From the NCBI GenBank assembly GCA_913057905.1, contig CAJXPB010000001.1, positions 992,001 to 1,056,000 of the forward strand: a stretch of DNA of 64,000 bases. The letters run 5' to 3'. Each line of letters opens with the position of its first letter. Within the stretch, counting starts at the first letter, position 1. Shown here piece by piece: positions 35,325-46,138 of the stretch. The notes under the pieces were generated by a model. That model worked only from the letters and a program-made list of their open reading frames with translations, was not told where the DNA came from and searched no databases. A program made the translations under genes and the position numbers. The DNA is from an uncultured Pseudomonadota bacterium. Lineage in GTDB: Bacteria > Myxococcota_A > Bradymonadia > Bradymonadales > Bradymonadaceae.

Positions 35325-35816
35325 ATGACTGAGAACTCTCGCAGAGAATTCGACTCCGACGAACCCCCGGAGCGACTCACGTCTGTCGATTCAGACGACG
35401 GCGGTAACTGGCATGTCGTCTTGGGCGTCGTGGTCGCAGCGGTGCTCATCGGCTGGCTCGTCTTCGACGGTCTCAGCTCCGAGACATACTTCTTTACCGT
35501 CGACGAAGCCGTCGCCAAGGGCGACACCATCGTCGGCAGCGAGATGCGGGTCAAAGGCCGGGTGGTCAAGGGCTCGATCGAGGGCAACGAAGGGACCATT
35601 GGACGCGACTTCTCGATCTCTCACAAAGGAGACACGATTCGCGTCTCGTACGACAAGGCCCTGCCCGACACCTTTCAAGCCGAAACCGAAGTCGTCGCCA
35701 CCGGCACACTGAGCTCCGGCGGCACGCTCAACGCCACCGAAGTCATGGTGAAATGCCCATCGCGCTACGAGGGCAACCCGGAAGCCCAGCACCCGGACAA
35801 CATCCCCAAAGGATGA
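35325..35816 (+). CDS. ccmE: Cytochrome c maturation protein CcmE, CxxxY type
   Basis: 163 residues. A cytoplasmic tail (1-29) and one helix (about 30-48, HVVLGVVVAAVLIGWLVF) precede the OB-fold periplasmic domain (about 55-145) with VGSEMRVKGRVVKGSI and SYDKALPDTF. The classical haem-binding His (HxxxY) is replaced by Cys144 in CPSRY, with Tyr148 kept. This CxxxY form is known from a Ccm system in sulfate reducers and archaea that works without CcmG and CcmH. It shuttles haem from CcmC to CcmF. Confidence 0.95.
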   Translation: MTENSRREFDSDEPPERLTSVDSDDGGNWHVVLGVVVAAVLIGWLVFDGLSSETYFFTVDEAVAKGDTIVGSEMRVKGRVVKGSIEGNEGTIGRDFSISHKGDTIRVSYDKALPDTFQAETEVVATGTLSSGGTLNATEVMVKCPSRYEGNPEAQHPDNIPKG

Positions 35817-35859
35817 CAGCCCGCGCTCTCCCCTACTCTCCCCACACGCCACCTCTGCG

Positions 35860-38057
<2,198 letters not shown>

Positions 38058-38061
<4 letters not shown>

Positions 38062-38696
38062 AAGCGGTCCTACTGCTCGTCTTCCTCTTTAGCGCCCTCA
38101 CGATCTGGGCGCTCTTCAAGGTCGTCTCGCCGTTTCTGGGCGACCGAGAGGACCAGGTGCGTTTCGAACTTCTCGATGAGGAGCTCGGCCAGATCGAAGA
38201 GCTGGTCAGCCGCAAGTCTGTGTTGTTGCAGACCCTGCGCGACATCGAGTTCGACCACGAGACCGGCAAGCTCGACGACGCCGACTACGAACGGCTCCGT
38301 GCCAAGCACGAAAAACGCGCGGTCGACGTGATGCGCCAGCTTCAACAGATGCGCGGCGACGACGAGCTCGACGAAGAGATCGACGGACAGATCGAAGAAC
38401 GACTCCAGTCGATGGTCGCCTCTCGACAGACGGACTCCACCTCCAAAGACCCGCAGCCGGCTCCTTCGGAACAAGCGGACTCATCTTCGTCCACGGAGGC
38501 CGCCGGCATCGAATGCCCGGCCTGTGGACGCGACCTCGCCGCCGATGCGAGCTTCTGCAGCGGTTGCGGCGTCGAGCTCGCGGACGAATGCCCCGATTGT
38601 GGGCGGGACCTCGAGCCCGATGCTCGCTTCTGTGATGGATGCGGATACGAACTCTACGACGCCCCCAAATCCGACCCGATTGCGGCCCGATCATGA
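38058..38696 (+). CDS. CcmI-like membrane protein with double zinc ribbon
   Basis: 212 residues. There is one N-terminal helix (about 3-22) and a coiled-coil/SHOCT-like segment with LRDIEFDHETGKLDDADYERLR, common in CcmI-type proteins encoded after ccmF. A Ser/Asp-rich linker leads to two zinc ribbons with four CxxC knuckles (CPACG and CSGCG, CPDCG and CDGCG, about 152-200). CcmI proteins present apocytochromes to the haem lyase; a zinc-ribbon tail is not part of the classic protein. The start overlaps ccmF by 4 nt (ATGA), and the end overlaps the next start in the same way. Confidence 0.8.
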
Positions 38697-39955
38697 TAGT
38701 GACCCGAATGACAAGACAGCACCTGGTCGCAACCGCAGTTGCCACCCTGCTCCTTCTGCTCGGCGCGGCCGGTACCGCCTCCGCACAGGAGGCCGACGGC
38801 TCCACGTTCACCATTCCGGTCAACGTCGAACACGGTGCCAGCGGAAAGCCGGTCAAGGATACGGCCGTCATTCTTAGAGCTTCGCGGCCCAAGGGACCCT
38901 TCGAGCCGAAGGAGCCGGAGCCAAAACACGAATTCGTCGGCGAGACCAACCAGGAAGGCGTCGCCCACTTTTCGCAGGTGCCGACCTCGCTGTTGTCCAC
39001 GGGGTTGGAGCTATACGCCGTGGTCACCTACGGCGGCATCCCCTTTAAGAGCAATCGGGTCGCACCGTCGAAGGCGGCTCATCTATCGATCGATGTCTAC
39101 GAAAAGGCCCAGTCGGCCGACGTACTGACGGTCAAGCAGCTCCAGACCGTGGCCCAGCCCTGGGAAGGAAACCTCTATTTCACTCAATTCTGGACGCTGA
39201 CCGTCGAGGGAAACCAGGCGCTGGATACCTCGGTATTGCCGGGCGACGAGTTCTCGAAGGGACTGCCGATCGTGCTGCCTCTGCAGGCCAAAAACATCAA
39301 CGTCAACGGACCCGGGAAGACCGAGGTCGTCGACAGCACCGTCCACTGGTCGGGCACCATCAGCCCCAACGAGACGGTCAACCTGCAGATGCGTTTTCGG
39401 ATGACCGCATCGTCGCCGAGCTTCGTCTTCGAACAGTCGACGGACTATCCCGTTGAAAAGGTCGCCGTCGCGGTCCCGCTTGAGACGAAGTCCGAAAAGA
39501 TTCCGCGGCTCGACAACGTGACACTGGCCGCCAAGGGATTCGAATCGGTGGAGGTGACGTCCAACCCGCCGAACCTGCGACCCGGCAAGGAGTATCTGTA
39601 CGCCTCGGGCCGTTCGCTGAAGAAGAGTGAAAGCTACGCGGTCAAAATCAGCGGCCTCCCCTTCGACCAGCCGATCACGCCCTGGATCTTCCTGGGGCTC
39701 GGCATCGCCGGCATCGGGTTCGTCTTCTTCTTTGCCCGCCGCGAGATCGGCTGGACCGAGACCGAGAAGGGCCGCCAAACTGCCCTGGAGACGCTGCGTG
39801 ACGAGCGCGAAGAACTCCTCGACGAACTCGCGCTCATCGAACAGGCGTGGCGCGACGGCGACATCGACGAGATCGACTACGAAACCGAGACCCTGCGGCT
39901 GCGCGAGCGACTCGCCCTGGTCGTGCGGAAGATCAACGAGCTGCAAGGTTCCTGA
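38693..39955 (+). CDS. Ccm-operon membrane protein with periplasmic beta domains
   Basis: 420 residues from the ATG at 38693, which overlaps the upstream stop; an ATG at 38708 is an alternative. A signal peptide (ending GTASAQ) is followed by periplasmic beta-rich sequence, first resembling a carboxypeptidase-regulatory/Ig-like fold (EEGVAHFSQVP-type turn). A membrane helix near the C-terminus (about 345-365, ITPWIFLGLGIAGIGFVFFF) precedes a cytoplasmic coiled coil with GDIDEIDYETETLRLRERL. That tail has the same G-x-[LI]-D-x-x-[DE]-Y-E-x-x-x-L-R layout as the preceding CcmI-like protein. Not a known Ccm subunit; its place between ccmF and ccmA suggests a maturation role. Confidence 0.75.
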   Translation: MIVTRMTRQHLVATAVATLLLLLGAAGTASAQEADGSTFTIPVNVEHGASGKPVKDTAVILRASRPKGPFEPKEPEPKHEFVGETNQEGVAHFSQVPTSLLSTGLELYAVVTYGGIPFKSNRVAPSKAAHLSIDVYEKAQSADVLTVKQLQTVAQPWEGNLYFTQFWTLTVEGNQALDTSVLPGDEFSKGLPIVLPLQAKNINVNGPGKTEVVDSTVHWSGTISPNETVNLQMRFRMTASSPSFVFEQSTDYPVEKVAVAVPLETKSEKIPRLDNVTLAAKGFESVEVTSNPPNLRPGKEYLYASGRSLKKSESYAVKISGLPFDQPITPWIFLGLGIAGIGFVFFFARREIGWTETEKGRQTALETLRDEREELLDELALIEQAWRDGDIDEIDYETETLRLRERLALVVRKINELQGS

Positions 39956-39973
39956 CGCAGGCGAGGGTCATCG

Positions 39974-40669
39974 ATGCAGTCGATCTCACTGGAGTCCGTC
40001 TCGCGGATCTACGGGCGGCTCTTCGCACTGCACCGCGTCTCCCTTGAACTCCGCGCCGGAGAGATCACCGGCATCGTCGGTGACAACGGCTCGGGCAAGA
40101 CGACGCTGCTGACCATCCTCGCCACCCTCGACGCTCCCAGCCGCGGACACATCCGCTACGACGACGTCACCTGGCAAGAATTCGCCGACCACTACCGCCA
40201 AGAAGTCGGTTGGGTCTCCCACGACGGCCTCATCTACGACGAACTCACGGGCCGCGAGAACCTCACGTTCTTCGCCGACCTCTACGGCCTGGACGCCACC
40301 AAAGCACTGGTGAGCCGCTGGCTCGACCGCGTGGGCCTGAGCGACGACGACGCCGACCGCCGCGTCTCGACGTACTCCCGCGGCATGCGTCAGCGGCTGT
40401 CGGTCGCTCGCGCCATGCTGCAGGACCCCGACCTGCTGCTCTTGGACGAGCCGATGACTGGTCTCGACCGCCAGGGCCAAGCCGACGTCGCCGAACTCCT
40501 TCAAGAACTCGCCGGCCGCGGCAAGATCGTCGCCCTGTCGAGCCACGACCTGGATCTACTAGACCGGCTCGCCACCCAAGCTGCGATCCTGCGCGGCGGC
40601 AAACTCGCCCACACCCAGGCCATCGACACCGAAGGCGCTCTCCTCGACTGCTACCGGGAGCACGCCTGA
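39974..40669 (+). CDS. ccmA: ABC transporter ATPase, CcmA
   Basis: 231 residues. Walker A is GDNGSGKTTL, the Q-loop lies in VGWVSHDGLIYDELTGREN, the signature is TYSRGMRQRLSVARAM (S-R-G in place of the usual SGGQ, as in many CcmA and related exporters), Walker B is LLLLDEPMTGLD, and the switch His is in LSSHDLD. Immediately followed by ccmB with no gap. With CcmB and CcmC it releases holo-CcmE using ATP. Confidence 0.92.
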   Translation: MQSISLESVSRIYGRLFALHRVSLELRAGEITGIVGDNGSGKTTLLTILATLDAPSRGHIRYDDVTWQEFADHYRQEVGWVSHDGLIYDELTGRENLTFFADLYGLDATKALVSRWLDRVGLSDDDADRRVSTYSRGMRQRLSVARAMLQDPDLLLLDEPMTGLDRQGQADVAELLQELAGRGKIVALSSHDLDLLDRLATQAAILRGGKLAHTQAIDTEGALLDCYREHA

Positions 40670-41356
40670 ATGAACCGGTTTCTGCGCCAGACGTGGGCGA
40701 TGGTGCGCAAGGACCTGCGCCGCGAGATCCGCACCGGCGAGGTGATCATCACGACCGTCGCCTTCTCGGTGCTGCTGACCGTCATCTTCGCCTTCGCGTT
40801 CTTCCACGACGACCAGACAGTCGGCATCGTCTTCCCCGGCATCCTCTGGGTCGCCGTCGTCTTCGGCGGCATGCTGGTCGTCTCGCGCACCTTCGACCAG
40901 GAGACCGAAACCGGCTGCCTGCGCGCCCTCGCCTTGGTGCCCGGCTCGGCCCAGTCGGTCTACGCCGCCAAGTTGCTGGTGAACCTGACCTTCATGGCCA
41001 TCTTCGAGGCGGTGCTCCTCCCACTTTGCGCCCTCGCCTTCGGTGTCTCGATCCTTCCAACGCTGGGCACCCACATCGCCGTCCTGGCCGCCGGCACCCT
41101 GGGCTTCACCGCCCTCGGCACGCTGACCTCGGCCATGCTCGTCGAAGACCGGCTCCGCCAGGTCCTCCTCCCTATCGTCCTCTACCCGCTGGCCGTGCCA
41201 CTGCTGATCGCCGGCGTGAAAGCCACGGGGGCGATGGTCGGCACCGAGGCCTCCGGCAGCCCCTGGGCCTGGGTCCGCGTCATGCTGGCGATGGACGTAG
41301 TCTTCGTCCTCGCCGGCAGCTACCTGTTCGGGTGGGTCTTCGAGGCGGTGGAGTGA
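40670..41356 (+). CDS. ccmB: Haem exporter permease CcmB
   Basis: 228 residues starting on the base after the ccmA stop. There are six predicted membrane helices. The N-terminal RKDLRREIRTGEVIITTVAFSVL matches the amphipathic start of CcmB, and TFDQETETGCLRALALVPGS is the family's cytoplasmic coupling region. It forms the ABC complex with CcmA. It is the last recognised ccm gene; no ccmG or ccmH is in the window. Confidence 0.93.
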   Translation: MNRFLRQTWAMVRKDLRREIRTGEVIITTVAFSVLLTVIFAFAFFHDDQTVGIVFPGILWVAVVFGGMLVVSRTFDQETETGCLRALALVPGSAQSVYAAKLLVNLTFMAIFEAVLLPLCALAFGVSILPTLGTHIAVLAAGTLGFTALGTLTSAMLVEDRLRQVLLPIVLYPLAVPLLIAGVKATGAMVGTEASGSPWAWVRVMLAMDVVFVLAGSYLFGWVFEAVE

Positions 41357-41361
41357 GTGGC

Positions 41362-41402
41362 GATCTCAGGCGTGCGGCGGTGGACACCCCGGTCTCCCTC
41401 GG
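41362..41402 (-). repeat. REP-like repeat A (partial)
   Basis: About 41 bp ending GGTGGACACCCCGGTCTCCC; a near copy lies 18 bp further on (repeat B). Read on the minus strand it has GGGAGACCGGGGTGTCC, the same core found in plus orientation after the transposase. Its left palindrome arm is degraded. Confidence 0.75.
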
Positions 41403-41419
41403 ACGGTGGTGTGATCCAC

Positions 41420-41489
41420 GATCTCTGGCGTGCGGCGGTGGACACCCCCGGTCTCCCTCGGCGCGGAGCGCCTCGGTCGAACCGGGGTT
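41420..41489 (-). repeat. REP-like palindrome B
   Basis: On the minus strand this unit runs from CCCCGG through an inner stem (GGCGC-TCC-GCGCC) to CCGGGG and then GTGTCC. The left part repeats unit A. It faces the transposase from upstream in the opposite orientation to unit C. Confidence 0.75.
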
Positions 41490-41568
41490 AGTGGCGAGAT
41501 CCGGCTTGACTCGCCGATCCGGGCGAGCGAGGCTGGAAGCTCACATCGATGATGCAGATGGAGGGGAG

Positions 41569-41973
41569 ATGTCGCATACGCAGCTGCACTATCACATCGT
41601 TTCGCCCACGTACTATCGCACGCCCTGGTTGGTGGGGAAGCACCTAAGGTTCGTCGCCAACACGATGGCCAAGATCACGCGGGATGCGGGAGGTCGGCCC
41701 ATCGCCATCAATGGGTGGCGCGACCACATTCAGGTCCTCTGCGATCTACCGCCGAGGCAGGATGTCGCCTCGTACGTGTCGAAGATAAAGAGCCAGTCTA
41801 CTGGCGCAGTCAGAAGGAAGTTCTCGGAACTCGAGGACTTCCGGTGGTCGGTCGGCTATGCGGCCTTCACGGTCTCTTCCCGAGGACTCTCCTCAGTAAG
41901 GAGCTACGTCCGCCGCCAGCAGGAGATCCATCAGCGGCGCGAGGCCAAGCCCGAACACGAGCTTCCAGAGTGA
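41569..41973 (+). CDS. REP-associated tyrosine transposase (IS200/IS605-like), altered HUH
   Basis: 134 residues from the ATG at 41569, with GGAGGGGAG just upstream. The sequence fits Y1 single-strand transposases: LHYHIVSPTYYRTPWL at the start, and FRWSVGYAAFTVSSRGL with SYVRRQQEIH near the end, where Tyr in RSYVRRQ is the likely nucleophile. The HUH metal motif, normally His-Val/Ile-His, reads DHIQVLCDLP, so the second His is Gln. It lies between inverted REP palindromes with no other IS ends, the layout of a REPtron. Either it is a domesticated or decayed RAYT, or it tolerates Gln. Confidence 0.85.
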   Translation: MSHTQLHYHIVSPTYYRTPWLVGKHLRFVANTMAKITRDAGGRPIAINGWRDHIQVLCDLPPRQDVASYVSKIKSQSTGAVRRKFSELEDFRWSVGYAAFTVSSRGLSSVRSYVRRQQEIHQRREAKPEHELPE

Positions 41974-41990
41974 GAGACTCCACACTCTAT

Positions 41991-42086
41991 AACCCCGGCT
42001 CGCTGTGCCGCGCTCTGCGCGGCGCGAGACCGGGGTGTCCGACCCACTCGGGGCGAGCCCAGCCCATACGAGCTGAGTGGATCACC
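41991..42086 (+). repeat. REP-like palindrome C with tail hairpin
   Basis: The first palindrome (41991-42040) has CCCCGG pairing with CCGGGG, an inner CCGCGC-TCT-GCGCGG stem, then TGTCC. A second hairpin, CCACTC/GAGTGG, encloses GGGGCGAGCCCAGCCC and is followed by ATCACC. The order matches unit D, with compensating changes in the second stem. Confidence 0.8.
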
Positions 42087-42138
42087 CACATCCCCGACCC
42101 CACAGACCGCCGCTCCACCCACACCAGTTCAGCCCCCG

Positions 42139-43440
42139 TCAGTCCTGCAGAAGATCCGTCTCGTCGGAACGGGCCCGGTCCTGCTCGATCTGTTCGTCGA
42201 TTTCGGGGGTGGCTTCGACCTCCACGCGTTGTTCGCGAAGCTCGTCTTCGGCGCGCTGCCGTTTGCGGTCGACCTCTTCGCCGGTGCCGTGTTCGGCGGT
42301 GTAGACGCGGTAGATCGGTTCTGGCATCTCAATGCCCGCCGCATCGAGGGCGTTTTTGACGCGGCGAATCGACTGACTCCTGACGCGCGGCCAGTCGTAA
42401 TCGACCTGGTCGACCCAGCCGTAAAACGCGAGGACGACGGTCGAGTCGCCGAGCTCTTGGACGTCAGCGAAGGGTTCGGGCTCCTGGGCGACGCCCTCGG
42501 TCTCGCGGATTGTTTCGACGCCCACCCGAATCGCTTCGCTCATCTCCTCGTCGACGCCGATGCCGACCTTGAATTCGAAGCGGCGACGCGGATTGCGAGT
42601 GTAGTTCGTTGTGACGTTCTTGAAGACCGTCGCGTTCGGGATGCGGACGTGATTGCCGGCCAGGGTCATCAGAACGGTCTCGCGTGTCGTCATTCGAATC
42701 ACCTTCCCTTCGTGGCCGTCGACCTCGACGAGGTCATTCTTATTGAACGGCTGTTGGACTCCGAGAATGATGCTCGCCAGGTAGTTTTCGGCGATATCGC
42801 GGAAGGCAAAGCCGAGGGCGAGTCCGGCGACACCGGCGGTACCCAGCACGGCACCGACCAGGGTCGTGACCCCGAACAAGTCCAAGACGAAGAGCACGCC
42901 AATCAAGAAGACCACCAGAGAGACGAGCTGGCGGATGATATTCTCGATGAAGGGTCTGCTTTCGAGTCGTTTTCCCGGCAGGTTGATTCGGCCGACGAGT
43001 CGAGCCGCGAACCAGAAGAGAATCAAGACGACGACAGCGATGCCGAACAGTGGGAGCGAACCGGCGACGTCCTCGAGCTTGGCCCACGCGCGCTCCAGCG
43101 CCGGCGAGACGCGTTCGGAGACGTCCGTCGAAACTTCGATCTTGTTTTCGACGAAGAGCACTCCGTCGAACTTTCGAGCGATCTCGGCCGCGGTCTCCCC
43201 GGCAGTCGGATCCTCCACTTCGCCGGTCAGCTCGACCACGCCCGACTTCACGGATACCTCAATGGAGGCGAGGGCGCCGATTTCATCGTAGACCTCGCGG
43301 AGCTCCGTCTGAAGTCGCGTATCGTCGGCGGTGCTCTCCGACGGCTGTGCGACGAGACTCGACGAGAGGCCGAGCACAAGCATGAACGCAACCACGCCGG
43401 CGAAGAGGCGATCAGAGATATGGCGATCAATCGTGATCAT
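42139..43440 (-). CDS. MscS-family mechanosensitive channel with BON domain
   Basis: 433 residues. A signal peptide (about 1-32, ending SSLVAQ) and a periplasmic BON domain (about 45-105, VKSGVVELTGEVEDPTAGE) precede three membrane helices (about 133-152, 178-198, 203-225). The pore helix is AVLGTAGVAGLALGFAFRD, followed by the MscS beta domain (NDLVEVDGHEGKVIRMTTRETVLMT and IPNATVF). The C-terminal alpha/beta domain ends in a charged tail. It gates under membrane tension to release solutes during osmotic downshock. The BON domain suggests contact with the envelope. Confidence 0.93.
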   Translation of the reverse strand: MITIDRHISDRLFAGVVAFMLVLGLSSSLVAQPSESTADDTRLQTELREVYDEIGALASIEVSVKSGVVELTGEVEDPTAGETAAEIARKFDGVLFVENKIEVSTDVSERVSPALERAWAKLEDVAGSLPLFGIAVVVLILFWFAARLVGRINLPGKRLESRPFIENIIRQLVSLVVFLIGVLFVLDLFGVTTLVGAVLGTAGVAGLALGFAFRDIAENYLASIILGVQQPFNKNDLVEVDGHEGKVIRMTTRETVLMTLAGNHVRIPNATVFKNVTTNYTRNPRRRFEFKVGIGVDEEMSEAIRVGVETIRETEGVAQEPEPFADVQELGDSTVVLAFYGWVDQVDYDWPRVRSQSIRRVKNALDAAGIEMPEPIYRVYTAEHGTGEEVDRKRQRAEDELREQRVEVEATPEIDEQIEQDRARSDETDLLQD

Positions 43441-43526
43441 GGATGGCTAAGATAGACTACGCGAGGAACGAGGCAAACACATTATCCATGCACACGACCT
43501 CCAAGAAATGCTATCGAGGCGCCACC

Positions 43527-43844
43527 ATGACCGATGCACTCACACAATTTCGTATCGTCGCCGTCGCCGAGGGTCTCTCCTACGTCGTCCTGGTCTTCAT
43601 CGGGATGCCGCTGAAATACATGGCGGGCCAGCCCGCGACCGTCGAGATCGTCGGCTGGATCCACGGCCTTCTATTCGTGCTGTACGTGATCCTCGGCACC
43701 CTCGCGTGGGCCGAAGAGGAGTGGTCGCGGCGTTTTGCCGGCTGGGCCTTTGCGGCCTCGCTGGTTCCAGGCGGAACCTTCTGGCTCGAACACGAACTCC
43801 GCAAGCAGAACCGGCCCGACCCCTCCACGTCCGACGACAGTTGA
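43527..43844 (+). CDS. DUF3817 integral membrane protein
   Basis: 105 residues from the ATG at 43527 with GAGG upstream. It begins TDALTQFRIVAVAEGLSYVVL and has GMPLKYMAGQP and WIHGLLFVLYV, the signature stretches of DUF3817 (YdzA-like). There are three predicted membrane helices, and the last segment PGGTFWLEHELRK is also typical. Function unknown in the family. It diverges from mscS, with 86 bp between the two starts. Confidence 0.85.
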   Translation: MTDALTQFRIVAVAEGLSYVVLVFIGMPLKYMAGQPATVEIVGWIHGLLFVLYVILGTLAWAEEEWSRRFAGWAFAASLVPGGTFWLEHELRKQNRPDPSTSDDS

Positions 43845-43876
43845 TCGGAGCCGCAGCCAACCCGGATCACTCGGAA

Positions 43877-43960
43877 TCCCCGACTTCGATTCGCCCAGCG
43901 CGCGGCAGCGCCGATACACCTGCACTCCCCGACTTCGGTTCGCCTAGCCCGCGGCGGCGC
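43877..43960 (+). repeat. Pair of 35-bp direct repeats in intergenic region
   Basis: 43877-43911 and 43926-43960 both read TCCCCGACTTCG-[AG]-TTCGCC and then a GC-rich half (GCGGC-[AG]-GCGC), with a few mismatches. They lie in the 506-bp gap between the DUF3817 gene and the low-GC segment. This gap also holds REP unit D, an epimerase-end remnant (44088-44133) and about 215 bp of AT-richer DNA before the next gene. Confidence 0.75.
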
Positions 43961-43987
43961 GCCAGAGGCGCGACACGCCGCGTGATC

Positions 43988-44066
43988 ACCCGGTTCGACC
44001 GGAGGGAGACCGGGGTGTCCGACTTACTCAAGGCGAGCCCATCCCGTCCCTGAGTAGTGGATCACC
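43988..44066 (+). repeat. REP-like palindrome D with tail hairpin
   Basis: CCCGG (from 43990) pairs with CCGGG around TTCGACCGGAGGGAGA and is followed by TGTCC. A second hairpin TACTCA/TGAGTA then encloses AGGCGAGCCCATCCC before GTGGATCACC. Compared with unit C the second stem differs on both arms in a compensating way. Confidence 0.8.
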
Positions 44067-44087
44067 ATGATCCCCCGCCTAGTTGAG

Positions 44088-44133
44088 AGTCGTTCCGCCG
44101 GAACCACTTCAGACTGTCCGAGATCGTCTCGTC
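44088..44133 (-). pseudogene. Remnant of the 3' end of an epimerase gene
   Basis: On the minus strand these 46 bp encode DETISDSLKWFRRND, the same residues that end the intact epimerase gene at 48889-48934. There are five mismatches, and all five fall in third codon positions, so the protein sequence is unchanged. Similarity stops at both edges: an in-frame TAG lies directly upstream, and the terminal YL* is replaced by SQL and read-through. It is the displaced or left-over end of a homologous gene. Confidence 0.85.
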
Positions 44134-44350
44134 CTAACCGATCCCAAGATGCTCTCAGACGCTATTAAACAGCATCCTTGACAAACAGCCCCCTACCCCC
44201 CCCACGCTACCCTTACAGCCTGCACATCGGCGTGCAGGGGAGAGCTCAGAACGTTGGTGACCACACCGGCCGACCCAATCTGTGGGTGACGTGTGTGGTT
44301 AGTTCAACCTTTCTGAGTCAGACATCGCATTTTTCGAAAGAGGATGTGCA

Positions 44351-46024
44351 GTGCATCGTTCATTCGGAGAATTCAAATTTTTATTCGGAAGTTCACTTCT
44401 CCTTTTAGCATCCCTTTTCACAGGGGCCTGTGCGGATTCGTTCGAAGGGAATCTCGAAGATCTCAATCGGACCACTCAGCAGCCAATCACGACCACGCAC
44501 GAATTCAGCACCGCACCCGGTCTGACCGGGCCAGGAAGCTGGGAGACTGTTGATGTCGTCATCGGAGACGAAGGTGCAACCTATCTGAGTGGCGAATTCT
44601 GGCCGGGAAATCAGAGTGGAATAAGCCAGCTCACGTTCGGTTGTTCCTCACCGATAGAAAACCCAAGCGGCTCGTTTACCGATGTCTTCCTCGTTAAATT
44701 TGACGAAAATGGCCAGTGTCTCTGGCAGAAGAGTTGGGGAAGCGATGAAACAGAATCTTCCGAAAATCAGATCATCCATACTGCCAACGATCTCGAGGTT
44801 ACGCCCACCGGCACCGTCGTCCTAGTGACCGAGAGATTGCTCCAACCAGCGGAACCCACGAGATACAGTACAAGTACCGCGGGACGTATCCGCGAACTCG
44901 ACACAAACGGGAATACCGTTTGGATGGAGCAATTCCCCCACCTTCTGAGAACCTATGGCACCAGAAACGTGTACACCGCCGTCGACATCGTCGACGATCT
45001 CATGGTCGCAGCCGGCGAATTCTCAAACGACTTCAGCTTTGCCGGAGCCAATCTCAACTCTAGCCCTCAGTTGATGGTCCTCGCCTGGGATTCTCTTTCC
45101 GGCGGGACTCGACCGGAACAGTGGGCGCGACAATTTGGAGGCACCAGTGGAAGTGGCATCGTCACGGATGTGGACGCACACCGAGCGTCTGAGCGGATCA
45201 CCGTTGTAGGAAACTACACCGATGATGGCAGTGGCCACACACACGTGGACGGCACTCCGGCAAACACTGCTACAAACTGGAGCTTCTTCTTGGAGTCCAT
45301 GGACTTCAACGGGAATCAGACAGACAAATTTTCGTCACCGGCAGGTACGACGGGACCTGCCGATTCCGAAAGGGTCGGGCAGGTCGAATTCGCACCAGAC
45401 GGTGAGGTCTACATCGCAGGTAAATTCCACGGACAACTCAACCCGAACGGGAACGTAGCACCAGTCTACCGCGGCCTCTCAAAGTCCCAATTCCCGGCAC
45501 CCGAGGCCGTCTACTCAAGCGATGACGAAGACTATTTCGTCATTCGTTACACATCGGCAGATGATCTGGGCACCGATGACTCGTGGGTGAACTTCTCAGA
45601 TTTGAACCCTGGAAACACAAGTGGAAACCCAAATTCCCCGACGATCATGAAGGAAGAAATCTGGGACCTACAGGCCTTTGCCGACTCCATTGCTATCACC
45701 GGAGAGGTTATTGAGCCCCCTAGCGAAACCGGTGTTCAGAGATATGGTTTCGCGCACATCCACGACTTCTCGCAACCCTACGTCACCCCGCGCCCGACTG
45801 ACCCCGAAGACTATGTTCTGGACCCCTCCGCTCCTAGTGGAACGAAGGAATACGACATAGCATACGAGAATACATACGGTTCCGGTTTAGCTTTCTACGG
45901 TCGTGGAGTTGCCGCCACTACCGATCGGCTGGCCGTCGCTGGGCACAATATCGACACAAACTACAACCTCGGCGGTCCGACCCTTCCCGGAGGATACGGA
46001 TTTCTCGTCTCCTACGAATATTGA
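44351..46024 (+). CDS. Surface lipoprotein, beta-propeller-like, foreign composition
   Basis: 557 residues from GTG 44351. The signal peptide ends in the lipobox FTGAC, giving a lipidated Cys at residue 27. The rest is beta-rich with repeated blocks of the kind W-x-x-x-[FW]-G-G/S-x-x-x-[DE] (QKSWGSDETESSENQ, WARQFGGTSGSG), as in SBBP-type repeat proteins of delta-proteobacterial surfaces. Base composition is visibly AT-richer than the neighbours, with AGA, ATA and TTA codons in use. No catalytic motif seen. Function unknown; likely outer-membrane surface. Confidence 0.8.
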   Translation: MHRSFGEFKFLFGSSLLLLASLFTGACADSFEGNLEDLNRTTQQPITTTHEFSTAPGLTGPGSWETVDVVIGDEGATYLSGEFWPGNQSGISQLTFGCSSPIENPSGSFTDVFLVKFDENGQCLWQKSWGSDETESSENQIIHTANDLEVTPTGTVVLVTERLLQPAEPTRYSTSTAGRIRELDTNGNTVWMEQFPHLLRTYGTRNVYTAVDIVDDLMVAAGEFSNDFSFAGANLNSSPQLMVLAWDSLSGGTRPEQWARQFGGTSGSGIVTDVDAHRASERITVVGNYTDDGSGHTHVDGTPANTATNWSFFLESMDFNGNQTDKFSSPAGTTGPADSERVGQVEFAPDGEVYIAGKFHGQLNPNGNVAPVYRGLSKSQFPAPEAVYSSDDEDYFVIRYTSADDLGTDDSWVNFSDLNPGNTSGNPNSPTIMKEEIWDLQAFADSIAITGEVIEPPSETGVQRYGFAHIHDFSQPYVTPRPTDPEDYVLDPSAPSGTKEYDIAYENTYGSGLAFYGRGVAATTDRLAVAGHNIDTNYNLGGPTLPGGYGFLVSYEY

Positions 46025-46138
46025 GGATCACAGATTTGAAAGATCGCCGTCCCACCCGATGTGGGGCGGCGTTTGATCGTCACATTCAATTCCGGGAAGC
46101 TGAGTCTTGTGGTCGTCGAAAAAGACGCGGAGTCGGAC

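Noticed and set aside
41362-44066. CRISPR array
   Set aside because: Repeats are few, palindromic, irregularly spaced and in both orientations; they fit REP elements, not repeat-spacer arrays.
44173-44210. TTGACA before the low-GC lipoprotein gene
   Set aside because: No -10 at a workable distance; the stretch after it is a C-rich run.
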